Shown piece by piece: positions 51,819 through 61,708 of a stretch of 64,000 nucleotides of DNA. Below the pieces are notes generated by a model, which was given only the letters and a program-made list of their open reading frames with translations, had not been told where the DNA came from and searched no databases. Positions within the stretch are counted from its first letter, which is position 1; the number at the start of each line of letters is the position of its first letter. The translations under genes were made by a program, and so were the position numbers. Origin of the DNA: Pseudomonas sp. K2I15 (GTDB taxonomy: Bacteria; Pseudomonadota; Gammaproteobacteria; Pseudomonadales; Pseudomonadaceae); NCBI RefSeq assembly GCF_002204795.1, contig NZ_NIXO01000026.1:1-64000 (forward strand). Direction: 5' to 3'.

Positions 51819-52445
51819 TCACGCTCGTATGGCCGCATCGACCCGCGCGATGTAGGTATCGAAACGCGCCACCAGGTCCACCTGAGCAGGAAAGCGCAGC
51901 CACTGGATCTGCAAGCCGTCCATCATGGCCAGGATCTCTTCCACCAGCCCGGCGATGTCCACATCACCGCGCACCTCACCCATGGCCACAAGGTCTGCAA
52001 ACTGCCCGTGCAGGCGCCGCTGAATGCCCGCATAGCGCTCCTGGAACCAGCCCCAGGCCGGCTGGGTGTCCAGCAGGCTTTCCGCATTCAGAATGGTAAA
52101 GGCCCGCACCACGCCCGGCGCAGTCGCGTTGGAGCGGTTGATCGCCCGCAGGCTCCCCAGCAACCCGGACAATGACTTCTCGGCCCGAACCTCGTCGGCA
52201 ATCCGTTGATTGACCTCGTCCCGGCGTTGCAGCACACCCATCAACAACGAAATCTTGCTGGGAAAGTGATGCAGCAGGCCGGCCACCGAGATCCCGACGA
52301 TCGCCGCCACCTGCGCCATCGAGGCGCCGCTGTAACCTTCCAGGGAAAACACCTGTAATGCGGCGTCCAGCAATTCTTCCCGGCGTTTTTCACCTTTGGG
52401 CGCACGTCGGGATTTGGGCAAGGTAGCGGGTTGCGTCTCGGTCAT
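51819..52445 (-). CDS. TetR-family transcriptional regulator
   Basis: A 208-residue repressor-type protein. The helix-turn-helix is at about 15-60 (LLDAALQVFSLEGYSGASMAQVAAIVGISVAGLLHHFP, recognition helix GISVAGLLHHF), with a helical ligand domain after it. The ATG at 52445 follows AAAGGACC. It precedes no co-directional gene on its own side; the nearest genes are the convergent GH3 gene and the fecE gene 118 bp upstream on the same strand. Its target is unknown. Confidence 0.87.
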   Translation of the reverse strand: MTETQPATLPKSRRAPKGEKRREELLDAALQVFSLEGYSGASMAQVAAIVGISVAGLLHHFPSKISLLMGVLQRRDEVNQRIADEVRAEKSLSGLLGSLRAINRSNATAPGVVRAFTILNAESLLDTQPAWGWFQERYAGIQRRLHGQFADLVAMGEVRGDVDIAGLVEEILAMMDGLQIQWLRFPAQVDLVARFDTYIARVDAAIRA

Positions 52446-52563
52446 TGGAAGGTCCTTTGGGCAGGTCTGCACCGTATCCAAAATGGCCAGGAGCCGCAAA
52501 TAAACCTCAGGCGCTCTCGCGCTCGATCAAGCGGCACGCCAACGCGCAAGACGCGGTGTGGCA

Positions 52564-53355
52564 TCAGGAGTGACTGCGGGTGCTTTTTTCCACCAGGCAC
52601 ATCGGCGTACCCGCCACCGGTTCGCGCATGATCTGCACCTGCACATCGAACACCTCGTGCATCAGCCCGGCGCTCATCACCACCTGCGGCGTGCCATCCG
52701 CCACCAGCTTGCCGCCCCGCATCACGGCAAGGTGGTCGGCGTAGCGGCAGGCCTGGTTGATATCGTGCAACACGGTGATCACGGTTTTGCCTTCAGCGGC
52801 CAATTCGCGCATCAAATCCATCAGTTCAACCTGGTGGCTGATGTCGAGGTACGTGGTGGGCTCGTCCAGCAACACCACGGGGGCATTCTGCGCCAGCACC
52901 ATCGCCAGCCAGGCGCGTTGGCGTTGGCCACCGGACAGGTCCGCCAGGGCACGCTCGGCAAGGGTGTCCAGTTCCAGGCGTTGCATGGCCTGCGCGACGT
53001 GGGACTGATCGCTGCCGCTCAGGCGTCCCCACAATGAGTTGTGCGGGCTGCGGCCATAGGCGACCAGTTGGCGCACGCTGACGCCTTCCGGCACCGGTAG
53101 CACCTGGGGCAGAAATGCAATGTGGCGCGCCAACTCGCGTGCAGACAAGGTGTGGTAGGACTGGCCATCAAGCACCAATTCGCCGCGGGTCGGCTTGAGG
53201 ATCCGCGCGAAAGCCTTCAGCAACGTCGACTTGCCACAACCGTTGGGGCCGATCAGGGCGGTGACGCGACCGGGAGGTGGCGCGAAGGACAAGCCTTCCA
53301 CAATGCGCGTCGTGCCATAACCAACATCGAGCTGGCGTGCGTAAAGAGTGCTCAT
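52564..53355 (-). CDS. fecE: Ferric-citrate-type ABC transporter ATPase
   Basis: A 263-residue siderophore-importer ATPase with Walker A GPNGCGKST, signature LSGGQRQRAW and Walker B VVLLDEP. The ATG at 53355 is 4 bp after the fecD stop. Last gene of the fecB-C-D-E order. Confidence 0.9.
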   Translation of the reverse strand: MSTLYARQLDVGYGTTRIVEGLSFAPPPGRVTALIGPNGCGKSTLLKAFARILKPTRGELVLDGQSYHTLSARELARHIAFLPQVLPVPEGVSVRQLVAYGRSPHNSLWGRLSGSDQSHVAQAMQRLELDTLAERALADLSGGQRQRAWLAMVLAQNAPVVLLDEPTTYLDISHQVELMDLMRELAAEGKTVITVLHDINQACRYADHLAVMRGGKLVADGTPQVVMSAGLMHEVFDVQVQIMREPVAGTPMCLVEKSTRSHS

Positions 53356-53359
53356 GTCA

Positions 53360-54328
53360 TCAGCCTTTGAACCGTGCCAGCAACCAAAGAAAATACGGTG
53401 CGCCAATCACCGCTGTGAGGATCCCCGCCGGGATTTCGCTGGGCGCGATCAGCGTGCGCCCCAGCGTGTCGGCCAGCACCAGCAGCAGCGCACCGATCAG
53501 CATCGAGGCCGGTAACAGCTGCTGATGATGCCCGCCCACCAGGCGCCGTGCCATGTGCGGTGCCACCAGGCCGATAAAGCCGATCGGCCCGATCACGCCA
53601 ACGCCCAGGCTGGTCAGCAACACCGCACACGCCATCGCCAGCCAGCGCGTGCGGCCCAGTGCGGTGCCCAGGCTGTGCGCGGCCTCATCGCCGAGGGCAA
53701 TCAGGTTCAGCGGTTTGGCCAGGCACATTCCCAAGGGGATCAGCACCAGGAACGGCAGCACCAGCACCACGTGGTGCCAGTTACGGCTCCACAGGCTGCC
53801 GGTCAGCGCGAGCAGCGCCGTGTTGATATCCAGTGGATGGGACAGGATCAGAAATTCAGTAACGCTGGAAAGGGTCACCGCAATAGCCACCCCGGACAGG
53901 GCAAAACGCACCCCGGAAAAACTCACCCCGGTGTTGTACAGCGCCAGCAGCAATGCGCCACCGGCACCGCCCAGGCAGGCTACCAGCGGCAACCACACAA
54001 TCGGCAACTGCGGCCAGGCGATGATCGCCACGGTCAGCGCCAGCCCAGCCCCCTGGGTGACACCCAGAATCTCCGGCGACGCCAGCGGGTTGCGAATCAC
54101 GCCCTGCACGATCGCCCCGGCCAGGCCGAACGCACAGCCGGCGAGTATCGCGATCAGGCTGCGCGGCAGGCGATGGTTCCACACCTCAAAATCCAGGGCG
54201 TCATGGGCCAACAGACGGGCCAACACTGTTTCCGGCTTGAGCCACAAGGTGCCGGCGCTGAGGCTGACAAAGGTTGCCAGCAGCAACAGGCCCACCAACA
54301 GCCACACACGCATTCGCGGCCGGGTCAT
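53360..54328 (-). CDS. fecD: Ferric-citrate-type ABC permease FecD
   Basis: A 322-residue FecCD-type permease with about ten membrane segments and the conserved GPIGFIGLVAPHMAR loop. The ATG at 54328 overlaps the fecC stop (ATGA). The 616-residue ORF running to 55210 is an artefact of an open antisense-like frame through fecC. Confidence 0.9.
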   Translation of the reverse strand: MTRPRMRVWLLVGLLLLATFVSLSAGTLWLKPETVLARLLAHDALDFEVWNHRLPRSLIAILAGCAFGLAGAIVQGVIRNPLASPEILGVTQGAGLALTVAIIAWPQLPIVWLPLVACLGGAGGALLLALYNTGVSFSGVRFALSGVAIAVTLSSVTEFLILSHPLDINTALLALTGSLWSRNWHHVVLVLPFLVLIPLGMCLAKPLNLIALGDEAAHSLGTALGRTRWLAMACAVLLTSLGVGVIGPIGFIGLVAPHMARRLVGGHHQQLLPASMLIGALLLVLADTLGRTLIAPSEIPAGILTAVIGAPYFLWLLARFKG

Positions 54329-55314
54329 AAGGTGCGCCTGGCGAGGAACAGAAAGAACGGTGCGCCAATCAGTGCGGTGACTACACCGGCGGGCGTCTCC
54401 ACGGGAAAGGCCACCGCGCGACTCAGCAGATCCGCCCCGAGCACGATCACCGCCCCCAACGCCGCGCTCAGCGGAATCAGCCAGCGATAGTCGTTGCCCA
54501 GGAACTGGCGCACGATATTCGGCGCAATCAGCCCGACAAAACCGATGGGGCCCACCGCGCAGACACTGGCGCCCACCAGCAGCAGGCTGGCGATAAAGAC
54601 TTGAAGGCGCAGGCTGGCAATACCGACGCCCAACGAGCGTGCAGCGTCTTCGCCCAGGTTGATCAGGTTCAAACGCGGCGCGCACCACAGCGCCCACAGC
54701 CCGCCGATCAACGTACAGGGCCAGAGCAATTGCACCTGCGCCGCGCCCACGTTGGCCAACGAACCGGCCAGCCAATTCAGCACGCTCTGCGCTTGCGCTT
54801 CGACCAGGATCACCGTGAGGCGCGTCAACGCGGCGCATAACGCAGCCACCGCGACACCGGCCAGCACCAGCCGGCCCTGGGCCGTGGTCGCAGACCAGGC
54901 GCCGCCCAGGCTGAACACCGTGACCCAGGCCAGGGCGCCGCCCACACAGGTCATCAGCAATGCACCACCGGCAAACGGCGGCGCCACCAGGCCGGTGGAA
55001 AACAACGCCAGCCCCAAGGCCGCCCCGGCTGTTACGCCGAACAACGAAGGCGATGCCAGGCGATTGCGCGTGATGCCTTGCATCAACGCACCCGCCAGGC
55101 CCAGGCAAGCGCCCACTAATGCGGCGCAAAGGGCACGCGGAACACGCAACTGCGCGACGATATAGGCCATGTTGCCGCCTGCTTGCCCTTGATGAACCAA
55201 ACCATTCCACGCATCCGCCTGGCTGATTGCAAACGGCGACCAGCTATACAACGAAAGCCAGAACAACCCGGCGCCAAGCAGCACAATGCACGCCGTCGCG
55301 ATCCCGCGCGGCAC
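54325..55314 (-). CDS. fecC: Ferric-citrate-type ABC permease FecC
   Basis: A 329-residue FecCD-type permease (GPIGFVGLIAPNIVRQ) that pairs with FecD to import iron complexes across the inner membrane. The GTG start at 55314 lies 2 bp after the fecB stop. Confidence 0.9.
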   Translation of the reverse strand: MPRGIATACIVLLGAGLFWLSLYSWSPFAISQADAWNGLVHQGQAGGNMAYIVAQLRVPRALCAALVGACLGLAGALMQGITRNRLASPSLFGVTAGAALGLALFSTGLVAPPFAGGALLMTCVGGALAWVTVFSLGGAWSATTAQGRLVLAGVAVAALCAALTRLTVILVEAQAQSVLNWLAGSLANVGAAQVQLLWPCTLIGGLWALWCAPRLNLINLGEDAARSLGVGIASLRLQVFIASLLLVGASVCAVGPIGFVGLIAPNIVRQFLGNDYRWLIPLSAALGAVIVLGADLLSRAVAFPVETPAGVVTALIGAPFFLFLARRTL

Positions 55315-55316
55315 GT

Positions 55317-56237
55317 TTATTGGCTCAGCACGGCTTTGCCGCCCTTGAGAATGGCCAAGGCGTCTTCAGCAATCTGCTCCGAGGCCAATACCCCCCGGTT
55401 ACGCGCCCAACTGTCGCCGTCGACTTCGGCCACCTGATGATTGCGCACCGCCCCCAGCACTTGCCACAGCGGTTGTTTGCTCCAACTGTCGACAATGCTC
55501 GGACGCCGGTAGTGACCTACCAGCAACCAACCAGGGTCTAGCGCGAGCAGTTGTTCCAGGCTGACGAACTCGGTAGGCGCCGCCTTGGCGCGCACGGCAG
55601 GCACCTTCAGGCCGATGGCCTGCAGCACACTGCCCGCATAGGAGTCCGGCCCGTGCACTGAAAAACTGTCCTCTCGGGCAACGCCAAACAGCACGCTGGC
55701 ACCTGCCGGGATCTGTTGCGCAATCGCCTTTAGATGCTCACGGTTCTGTGCAATACGCGCTTGCATCTGCGGGCTTTTGCCGAGGGCCTTGCCGATCAGT
55801 TCGGCTGACTTCAGGCTGCCTTCGTAATCCTCACCGCGAGAGGGCAACAACAGGGTCGGCGCGATGCTGGCCAGGTCGCTGTACAACGCTTGATGACGGT
55901 TCAGGTCGGCAACGATCAGGTCCGGTTTGAGTCGAGCGATTTCTTCGATGCTCGGCTGGGAGCGCAACCCGACAGACTTCCACTGGCCGATGGCCTGGCG
56001 CACACGCGGCAACACGCGGTTGGCATCACCGTCATCGGCAGCGCCTACGGGGGTCACGTCAACGGCGGCCAGGCTGTCGAGAAACGAAAATTCCAGCACC
56101 ACCACGCGCTTGGGCGCATCAGGCAGATGCACCGCATGCTGGCCATCGTTGACATCGATGGGCTCGGCGCGCAACACGCTGCAAGACAAAGCCAGAACAC
56201 AGGCGGCAAGGGTCGGGATGAAGCTGAACATACGCAT
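55317..56237 (-). CDS. fecB: Ferric-citrate-type periplasmic binding protein
   Basis: A 306-residue protein with a signal peptide (FIPTLAACVLALSCSVLRAE). The body is strikingly like FecB: VVVLEFSFLDSLAAVDVTPVG, then LKPDLIVADLNRH, and SLEQLLALDPGWLLVGHYR. It delivers ferric complexes to FecCD. The ATG at 56237 or 56231 is possible. The TonB receptor gene ends 133 bp upstream on the same strand. Confidence 0.9.
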   Translation of the reverse strand: MRMFSFIPTLAACVLALSCSVLRAEPIDVNDGQHAVHLPDAPKRVVVLEFSFLDSLAAVDVTPVGAADDGDANRVLPRVRQAIGQWKSVGLRSQPSIEEIARLKPDLIVADLNRHQALYSDLASIAPTLLLPSRGEDYEGSLKSAELIGKALGKSPQMQARIAQNREHLKAIAQQIPAGASVLFGVAREDSFSVHGPDSYAGSVLQAIGLKVPAVRAKAAPTEFVSLEQLLALDPGWLLVGHYRRPSIVDSWSKQPLWQVLGAVRNHQVAEVDGDSWARNRGVLASEQIAEDALAILKGGKAVLSQ

Positions 56238-56370
56238 GGCAAGTACCTTGGCTTGAAACGCCCACGCTAGACAGGCCTGGGAAAACGGCGGGTACTATTC
56301 CATATCGCGGCGATACGATCAAAAAACATTCGCCGTTGCGTGAGCTTCCTATTCACCCCCTGCCCTGTCC

Positions 56371-58761
56371 TCAAAAGTCAACAGTGGCTGACAGCAAATA
56401 CGTGCGGGGCGTCGACAAGGTCAACCCCGGCTCGCTGTCATCCGAGGCACCCGCTGAACTCCAGTAGCGCCGGTTGGCCACGTTCTCGACATTGGCCCGC
56501 AGGGTAATGTGCTTGTCGTCGAGCTTGAAGGCGTAGCGTGCGCCGACGTCGAGGCGGGTCCAGGCGTCGATTTCCTTGACGTTGGACTGGTCCAGGTACT
56601 GCGAGCTGGAATAGATCCCGCGACTGGTCAGGGTCAGGCCTTCAACGGTCGGCACATCCCACTCGGCGCCCAGGTTGACGTTGTACTTGGGCGTGGCCGG
56701 TGCGCGGTTGCCATCAAAGGTGCCGTTGGTGGTGTTGCTCAACTCGCTGTCGATGTACATCACCCCGCCCAGCAGGCGGAAGCCCTTGAGCGGTTCGCCG
56801 AACACGCTGAGTTCCACGCCGTCGTTCTGGCGCTTGCCGTTGGGGCCGAACACCTGCGTGGTGGCATTGGTCTCGTAGGCCGGCTGCTTGATGCGGAACA
56901 CCGCCGCCGTTACCGCGAACGCACCGGCGTCGTACTTGGCGCCGACTTCGACCTGGCGGCTGATGAACGGCGGGAAGATTTCGTCGTCGTTGATCGAGGT
57001 CGACGGCGCGACCTTGCCCTGGCTCAGGCCTTCCATGTAGTTGGCGTACAACGAGAGCTTGTCGGTGGCCTTGAACAGGATGCCGCCCGAGGGTGAAATC
57101 TTTTCTTCGTCGTAGGCGGTCTTGCCTTTGACGTTATCGGTCCAGTCGTCCACCTTGACCCGCTGCCAGCGCGCGCCGAGGGTCAGCAGCAGCCGGTCAT
57201 CGAAGAAGCCCAGGGTGTCGGACAACGCCACGCCGCTGAAGCGGTTCTCGGTGTAGACCTTCGAGTCGAACCGCGTTGGCCGGCCGGGCGCGGGGGTTTG
57301 CACAGGGTTGTAGATATTGCTCGTACCGGACGCATAGCGCGCGCCGCCGTTTTCGAAGTCCATGTAGAAGTAGCTGGCCGCCAGGTTGACCTCATGGCTC
57401 ACCGGGCCGGTATGGAACCAGTTGCGCACGCCGGCCGTAGCAGTACGCACGTTTTCGTCGCGGGTGAAGTCGCGGGGCTGCACGCTGAAATCACCGGCAT
57501 TGTTGGTCACTGACACGGCGTGGCGCAGGAAGTCGTGGTTACTTTTGCGCGCGCCCACGCCGCCGTAGAGCATCACGTTGTCGCTGAGGTCGAACTCACC
57601 GTTGACCGTGCCGAACGTGTCGTTGGTGCTCGCCTTGCTCCAGGGCTGCGCGTAGTTGTGGCGCACGTCGTTGGCACTCGGCACCTTGGCGTCGGGGCCG
57701 ACCTGTACGCGTTCTTGCGGGGCGTCGGTGTCACGCTCGGTGCGGCCGATGTCGGTGGAGAGTCGCAGGCGCTCACCGCGAAAATCCAGGCCCAGTACCG
57801 CCATCTCGCGGTCGACACTCTGGTGGTCCCAGGCGGTGTCGCCGGACTGCTTCACGCCGTTGAAACGCAGGCCGAACTTGTTGTCTTCACCGAAACGCCG
57901 GCCGATATCCACGGCCCCGCCCGCCTGGCTGTCGGAGGCCCAACTACCGGTAAACGAGGTGATGGGTGTGTCGGTGGCGCGCTTGGGCACCACGTTGATC
58001 CCGCCGCCCACGCTGCCCCGTGGCGAGATGCCGTTGATCAACTGGCTGGGGCCTTTGATGATGTCGACGCGCTCGGCCATTTCCATGTCGATGGTGTAGG
58101 TCGGCAATACGCCGTAGAGACCGTTGTAGGCGACATCACTGTTGAACAGGCTGAAGCCGCGAATGGTGAATTGCTCATAGCGCCCGCCCGCCGGGTTGGT
58201 GGCGCGCACCGAGGGGTCGCTGGCGATCAGGTCGCCAAGGGTGCGCGCCTGCTGGTTCTTGACCGCCTCGCTGGTGTAGGTGGTCATGCTGAACGGGGTT
58301 TCCATGAAGTCCTTCGAGCCCAGCAGGCCTTGGGAGCCACGGCGCGCCACCTGGCCACCGGCGAAGGACTCGCTGCCAGCGTCGCTGGTGGTACCGAGAA
58401 TCGAGGTGGGCGCCAGTTGCAGGCTGCCGCCTTCGGGAATCGGGGTCAGCATGTAAGCCTGTTCACCCATGGGTTGCAGTTGCAGGCCCGAGCCTTGGAG
58501 CAGGCGCGCGAAACCTTCTTCCACGCCGTATTCGCCGGACAACCCGCTGCTGTTGCGGCCGCTGACCAGCGCCGGGTCCACCGACAGGTTGACCCCCGCC
58601 AGGCCGGCGAAACGGGTCAACGCGGCGCTCAGGCTGCCGGCCGGCACCTGGTAGCTGCGCCGGGACGCGCCGTCTTCGGCATAACTGATGGGGACGAACA
58701 ACGGGCTGGCACTCAGGCTCAGCATGAGGCTGAAATTCAGCAACGGGCGTATTGCGGGCAT
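56371..58761 (-). CDS. TonB-dependent siderophore receptor with STN domain
   Basis: A 796-residue receptor. The ATG at 58761 gives a signal peptide ending VPISYA; the longer reading to 58971 is rejected. An STN domain (about 35-110, with PAGSLSAALTRFAGLAGVNL) precedes the plug (FTIRGFSLF) and the barrel, which ends in LLSATVDF. STN-bearing receptors usually signal to an anti-sigma factor, but no fecIR-type genes are adjacent. The barrel looks like a ferrichrome or hydroxamate-type receptor, not FecA, despite the fecBCDE genes after it. Confidence 0.9.
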   Translation of the reverse strand: MPAIRPLLNFSLMLSLSASPLFVPISYAEDGASRRSYQVPAGSLSAALTRFAGLAGVNLSVDPALVSGRNSSGLSGEYGVEEGFARLLQGSGLQLQPMGEQAYMLTPIPEGGSLQLAPTSILGTTSDAGSESFAGGQVARRGSQGLLGSKDFMETPFSMTTYTSEAVKNQQARTLGDLIASDPSVRATNPAGGRYEQFTIRGFSLFNSDVAYNGLYGVLPTYTIDMEMAERVDIIKGPSQLINGISPRGSVGGGINVVPKRATDTPITSFTGSWASDSQAGGAVDIGRRFGEDNKFGLRFNGVKQSGDTAWDHQSVDREMAVLGLDFRGERLRLSTDIGRTERDTDAPQERVQVGPDAKVPSANDVRHNYAQPWSKASTNDTFGTVNGEFDLSDNVMLYGGVGARKSNHDFLRHAVSVTNNAGDFSVQPRDFTRDENVRTATAGVRNWFHTGPVSHEVNLAASYFYMDFENGGARYASGTSNIYNPVQTPAPGRPTRFDSKVYTENRFSGVALSDTLGFFDDRLLLTLGARWQRVKVDDWTDNVKGKTAYDEEKISPSGGILFKATDKLSLYANYMEGLSQGKVAPSTSINDDEIFPPFISRQVEVGAKYDAGAFAVTAAVFRIKQPAYETNATTQVFGPNGKRQNDGVELSVFGEPLKGFRLLGGVMYIDSELSNTTNGTFDGNRAPATPKYNVNLGAEWDVPTVEGLTLTSRGIYSSSQYLDQSNVKEIDAWTRLDVGARYAFKLDDKHITLRANVENVANRRYWSSAGASDDSEPGLTLSTPRTYLLSATVDF

Positions 58762-58847
58762 TGGCAGAAGCTCTCGATTTTGTTCACTTACCTGGAATGA
58801 CCAGCCACGTGAAAAAAGGGGACAGGCTTCAGCCAATATTTTCGAAA

Positions 58848-59270
58848 TTACGGTTTGATGCTTTTCAGCTTGTTGAGCAACTCCAGCAATTGCTCCAGGG
58901 ATTCCTCGCCGAACTGCTCCTGAATCTTCTGGTAATTGCTTTCCATCCCGGCGCTCATGTCGACAAAACACTGCTGGCCCTGCTCGGTCAGGGCAACAAA
59001 CATCCGGCGCTGGTCTTCGGACGATTTGCGCCGGCGCACGATGCCGTCACGCTCCAGCCGCCCCAGCACGCCGGTCATGCTCGGCTTGAGGATGCACGCC
59101 AGGTGCGCCAGTTGGTGGCTTTCCAGTTCGCCCTGCTGGCGCAGGATGCGGATCACCCGCCACTGCTGTTCGGTCAGGTCATGTTCATTGAGCAACGGCC
59201 GGAAGAACGCCATGGTCGCTTCGCGGGCCTGGAGCAAGGTGAGCGTAAGGGACGGTCTAGGGGTGGGCAT
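58848..59270 (-). CDS. hpaR: MarR-family homoprotocatechuate regulator
   Basis: A 140-residue MarR protein with a winged helix (about 55-95) and the signature SSEDQRRMFVALTEQG. Sequence and position mark it as HpaR, the repressor of the homoprotocatechuate meta-cleavage operon. It diverges from the OprD-type gene and hpa genes on the right. Palindromes TAACATGTTA (59407) and related sites near 61709-61741 are likely operators. Confidence 0.88.
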   Translation of the reverse strand: MPTPRPSLTLTLLQAREATMAFFRPLLNEHDLTEQQWRVIRILRQQGELESHQLAHLACILKPSMTGVLGRLERDGIVRRRKSSEDQRRMFVALTEQGQQCFVDMSAGMESNYQKIQEQFGEESLEQLLELLNKLKSIKP

Positions 59271-59480
59271 GGTTCACGCGCATAAGAGGTCGAAGCGTCG
59301 AAGCTTAGAGTCGGTGCCTTGTGCATGCAACTCGGGGCACGCAGCAAGTCGTTAATTTCGAAATGAATTCGTAAAAAGCTGTTAATCCCGCTATTCAGAT
59401 TAAATATAACATGTTAACAATATGCCGCCCCTGCCCCGGCGGCGGGCTCCACCAACAAAAACAATAAAAGGAACGCCCTC
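59271..59480. promoter_or_regulatory. hpaR / porin divergent control region
   Basis: The perfect palindrome TAACATGTTA lies at 59407-59416 in an AT-rich stretch (59350-59415), before the porin start at 59481. It shares TTAACA half-sites with the hpaA/hpaG1 region and probably binds HpaR. Confidence 0.5.
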
Positions 59481-60737
59481 ATGCACTCGTGCCTCTTTCG
59501 CACGGCGGCAAGCGCTGGCCTGTGCGCCGCGTTTACCCCTCTGGTCGCCCACGCCGACTTCATCCAGGACAGCAGAGCCAGCCTGGACCTGCGCAATTTC
59601 TACATGAACCGCGACTTTCGCCAGGCCAACGCGCCGCAGAACAAGGCTGACGAATGGGCGCAAGGTTTTGTGTTGCGCCTGGAGTCGGGCTACACCGAAG
59701 GCGTGGTCGGTTTTGGCGTAGATGCCTTGGGTGAAATGGGGCTGAAGCTCGACTCCAGCCGCGACCGCCGGGGCACCGGGCTGCTGCCGTCTGGCGCCAG
59801 CGGGGAGCCTGCCGACAGCTACAGCGAACTCGGCCTGACCGCCAAATTGCGCGTGTCTAAAACCGTGCTCAAGCTCGGCACCCTGCAACCCATACTGCCG
59901 GTGGCCGCCTACAACGACACCCGCCTGCTGCCGTCGACCTACAACGGCGAACTGGTGACGTCCCAGGATATCGATGGCCTGACCCTGAATGTGGGCCGCC
60001 TGGAAAAACAAAACCTGCGGGACTCCTCCAACAACGAATCCATGAGCTACGGCGGCGTCACCAGCAGCCACCTGGACCTGGCCGGCGGCACCTACGCGAT
60101 CAACCCGCACCTGGCGGCGACCTATTATTACGCGCAGATGCAGGACATCTACCGCCAGAACTTTATCGGCCTGGTGCATGACCTGCCGCTGGCCGAGGGC
60201 GTGAGCCTGCGCACCGACCTGCGCTACTTCGACACCCGCGAGCAAGGCAGCGCGCTGCTGCGCAGCCCTACCCGGGTTGACGGCGGGCGGATCGACAACC
60301 GCTTTTTCAACGGCATGTTCAGCTTGTCGGTGGGCGCGCACAAATTCGGCCTGGGCTACCAGAACCTTTCCGGTGACGGCGATTTTGCCTTCCCGGGGCA
60401 AGACCCGTACTCGGTCAACCTAGTGACCATCAATATCTTCACCAAGGCCAACACCGACGCGTGGCAGGCGCGATACGACTACAACTTCGCCGCCCTCGGC
60501 CTGCCCGGCCTGACCTTCATGACCCGCTACGTCGACGGCAGCCACGCGCAAACCGCCACGGTGCGCAACGGCCGGGAATGGGAACGCGACACCGACCTGG
60601 TCTACACCGTGCAAAGCGGCCCACTGAAGAACGTCAACGTGCGCCTGCGCAACGCCACGCTGCGCTCAAGCAACGGCCTGACCAGCGACATCGACGAAAG
60701 CCGGGTGATCATCGGCTACACCGTGGCCCTGTGGTAA
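59481..60737 (+). CDS. OprD-family outer-membrane porin
   Basis: A 418-residue porin with a signal peptide (CLFRTAASAGLCAAFTPLVAHA, cleavage before DFIQDS). The mature start, SRASLDLRNFYMNRDF, and the barrel motifs are typical of OprD/OpdC-type specific channels. Next to hpa genes it probably takes up 4-hydroxyphenylacetate or homoprotocatechuate (inference). It stops 11 bp before the convergent hpaA stop. Confidence 0.9.
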   Translation: MHSCLFRTAASAGLCAAFTPLVAHADFIQDSRASLDLRNFYMNRDFRQANAPQNKADEWAQGFVLRLESGYTEGVVGFGVDALGEMGLKLDSSRDRRGTGLLPSGASGEPADSYSELGLTAKLRVSKTVLKLGTLQPILPVAAYNDTRLLPSTYNGELVTSQDIDGLTLNVGRLEKQNLRDSSNNESMSYGGVTSSHLDLAGGTYAINPHLAATYYYAQMQDIYRQNFIGLVHDLPLAEGVSLRTDLRYFDTREQGSALLRSPTRVDGGRIDNRFFNGMFSLSVGAHKFGLGYQNLSGDGDFAFPGQDPYSVNLVTINIFTKANTDAWQARYDYNFAALGLPGLTFMTRYVDGSHAQTATVRNGREWERDTDLVYTVQSGPLKNVNVRLRNATLRSSNGLTSDIDESRVIIGYTVALW

Positions 60738-60748
60738 GGGTAAGCGCC

Positions 60749-61651
60749 TCAACGCAGCCCCGATTGACGCTGGCGGTATTCCCCCGGCGTCATCTGCGCG
60801 TAACGCTGGAAGAACCGGCTGAAATACGCCGGGTCCTTGAACCCCAATTGGTAGCAGATTTCATTCGCCGAACTGCCGGTAAACAGCAGCAGGCGCCGGG
60901 CTTCCTGCATCAACCGTTCAAGGATCAGGCGTTTGGACGGCAGGTCGGCGATGCGTCGGCACACTTCGTTCAGCCGCGCTTCGGTGACACCCACACCGTC
61001 GGCGTAGCGCGACAACGGCCAGTGTTGCCGGTAGTGGTCTTCGATCAGTTCGTTGAAGCGGTGGAAGATCCGCAAGTCTTCGTGGCGTGCCGGGCGGGCC
61101 TCCAGGGAATTGGCGCAGAGCCTGAGCAGGCTGATCATGATCAGGCGCGTCAGGCTGTCCAGCGCCGAACCGCGCCCACAGGCCTGGGCGTTGATCTCGT
61201 TGCACAGCTCGTCGAAGAGGAATTCCAGGCGGCGCACCTCGGAATGAAACTCCGGCGCCAGCCGCGCCAGCGCCACACAGGCGGGGGGCAATTGCGCGCC
61301 GGGGGCCAGGCTCGGGTCGGCGTCGATCAAGGCCCACACCAATTGCTGGCGTACGGTCAGCACATGCCCATCGGCGTCGGCTTCGGTGACAAAGGAATGC
61401 GCCACCGTGGGCGGCGTAAGGAAAAACATCGGCCCGGATTCGAGGTACTGCTGGTCGTCCAGATAGACACGCACCGCGCCGGTCTTGACGTAATGCACCT
61501 GGAAAAACCGGTCGTGGCGATGCACCGGCATGTTGCGGCCAAAAAAACCCGCCAGGTTGCCGAGCCTGTCGTAGTGCACCTCGGCATCGCTGTAACGCTG
61601 GTCGTAGACCTGCCCGATGTTGATGTTGGGGATCGGCTGACGATCGCTCAT
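60749..61651 (-). CDS. hpaA: AraC-family 4-hydroxyphenylacetate regulator
   Basis: A 300-residue AraC/XylS activator. An N-terminal cupin (about 15-110, HRHDRFFQVHYV) is followed by helix-turn-helix motifs (about 205-295, SSANEICYQLGFKDPAYFSR). Length and sequence fit HpaA, which activates 4-hydroxyphenylacetate hydroxylase genes. It diverges from hpaG1 with TTAACA-type palindromes between. Confidence 0.9.
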   Translation of the reverse strand: MSDRQPIPNINIGQVYDQRYSDAEVHYDRLGNLAGFFGRNMPVHRHDRFFQVHYVKTGAVRVYLDDQQYLESGPMFFLTPPTVAHSFVTEADADGHVLTVRQQLVWALIDADPSLAPGAQLPPACVALARLAPEFHSEVRRLEFLFDELCNEINAQACGRGSALDSLTRLIMISLLRLCANSLEARPARHEDLRIFHRFNELIEDHYRQHWPLSRYADGVGVTEARLNEVCRRIADLPSKRLILERLMQEARRLLLFTGSSANEICYQLGFKDPAYFSRFFQRYAQMTPGEYRQRQSGLR

Positions 61652-61708
61652 CACTGCATTCTCTTTGTTGTTTTGCGTGCCCCGAAATATTGCCACGCTT
61701 GACGATAG

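Noticed and set aside
53360..55210. 616-residue minus-strand ORF
   Set aside because: Only its last 322 residues are FecD; the first part is an out-of-frame reading through fecC.
56238..56370. Fur box upstream of fecB
   Set aside because: No sequence close to GATAATGATAATCATTATC could be seen here or upstream of the two TonB receptors.
57520..58800. 426-residue + strand ORF
   Set aside because: Antisense shadow of the STN-containing receptor.
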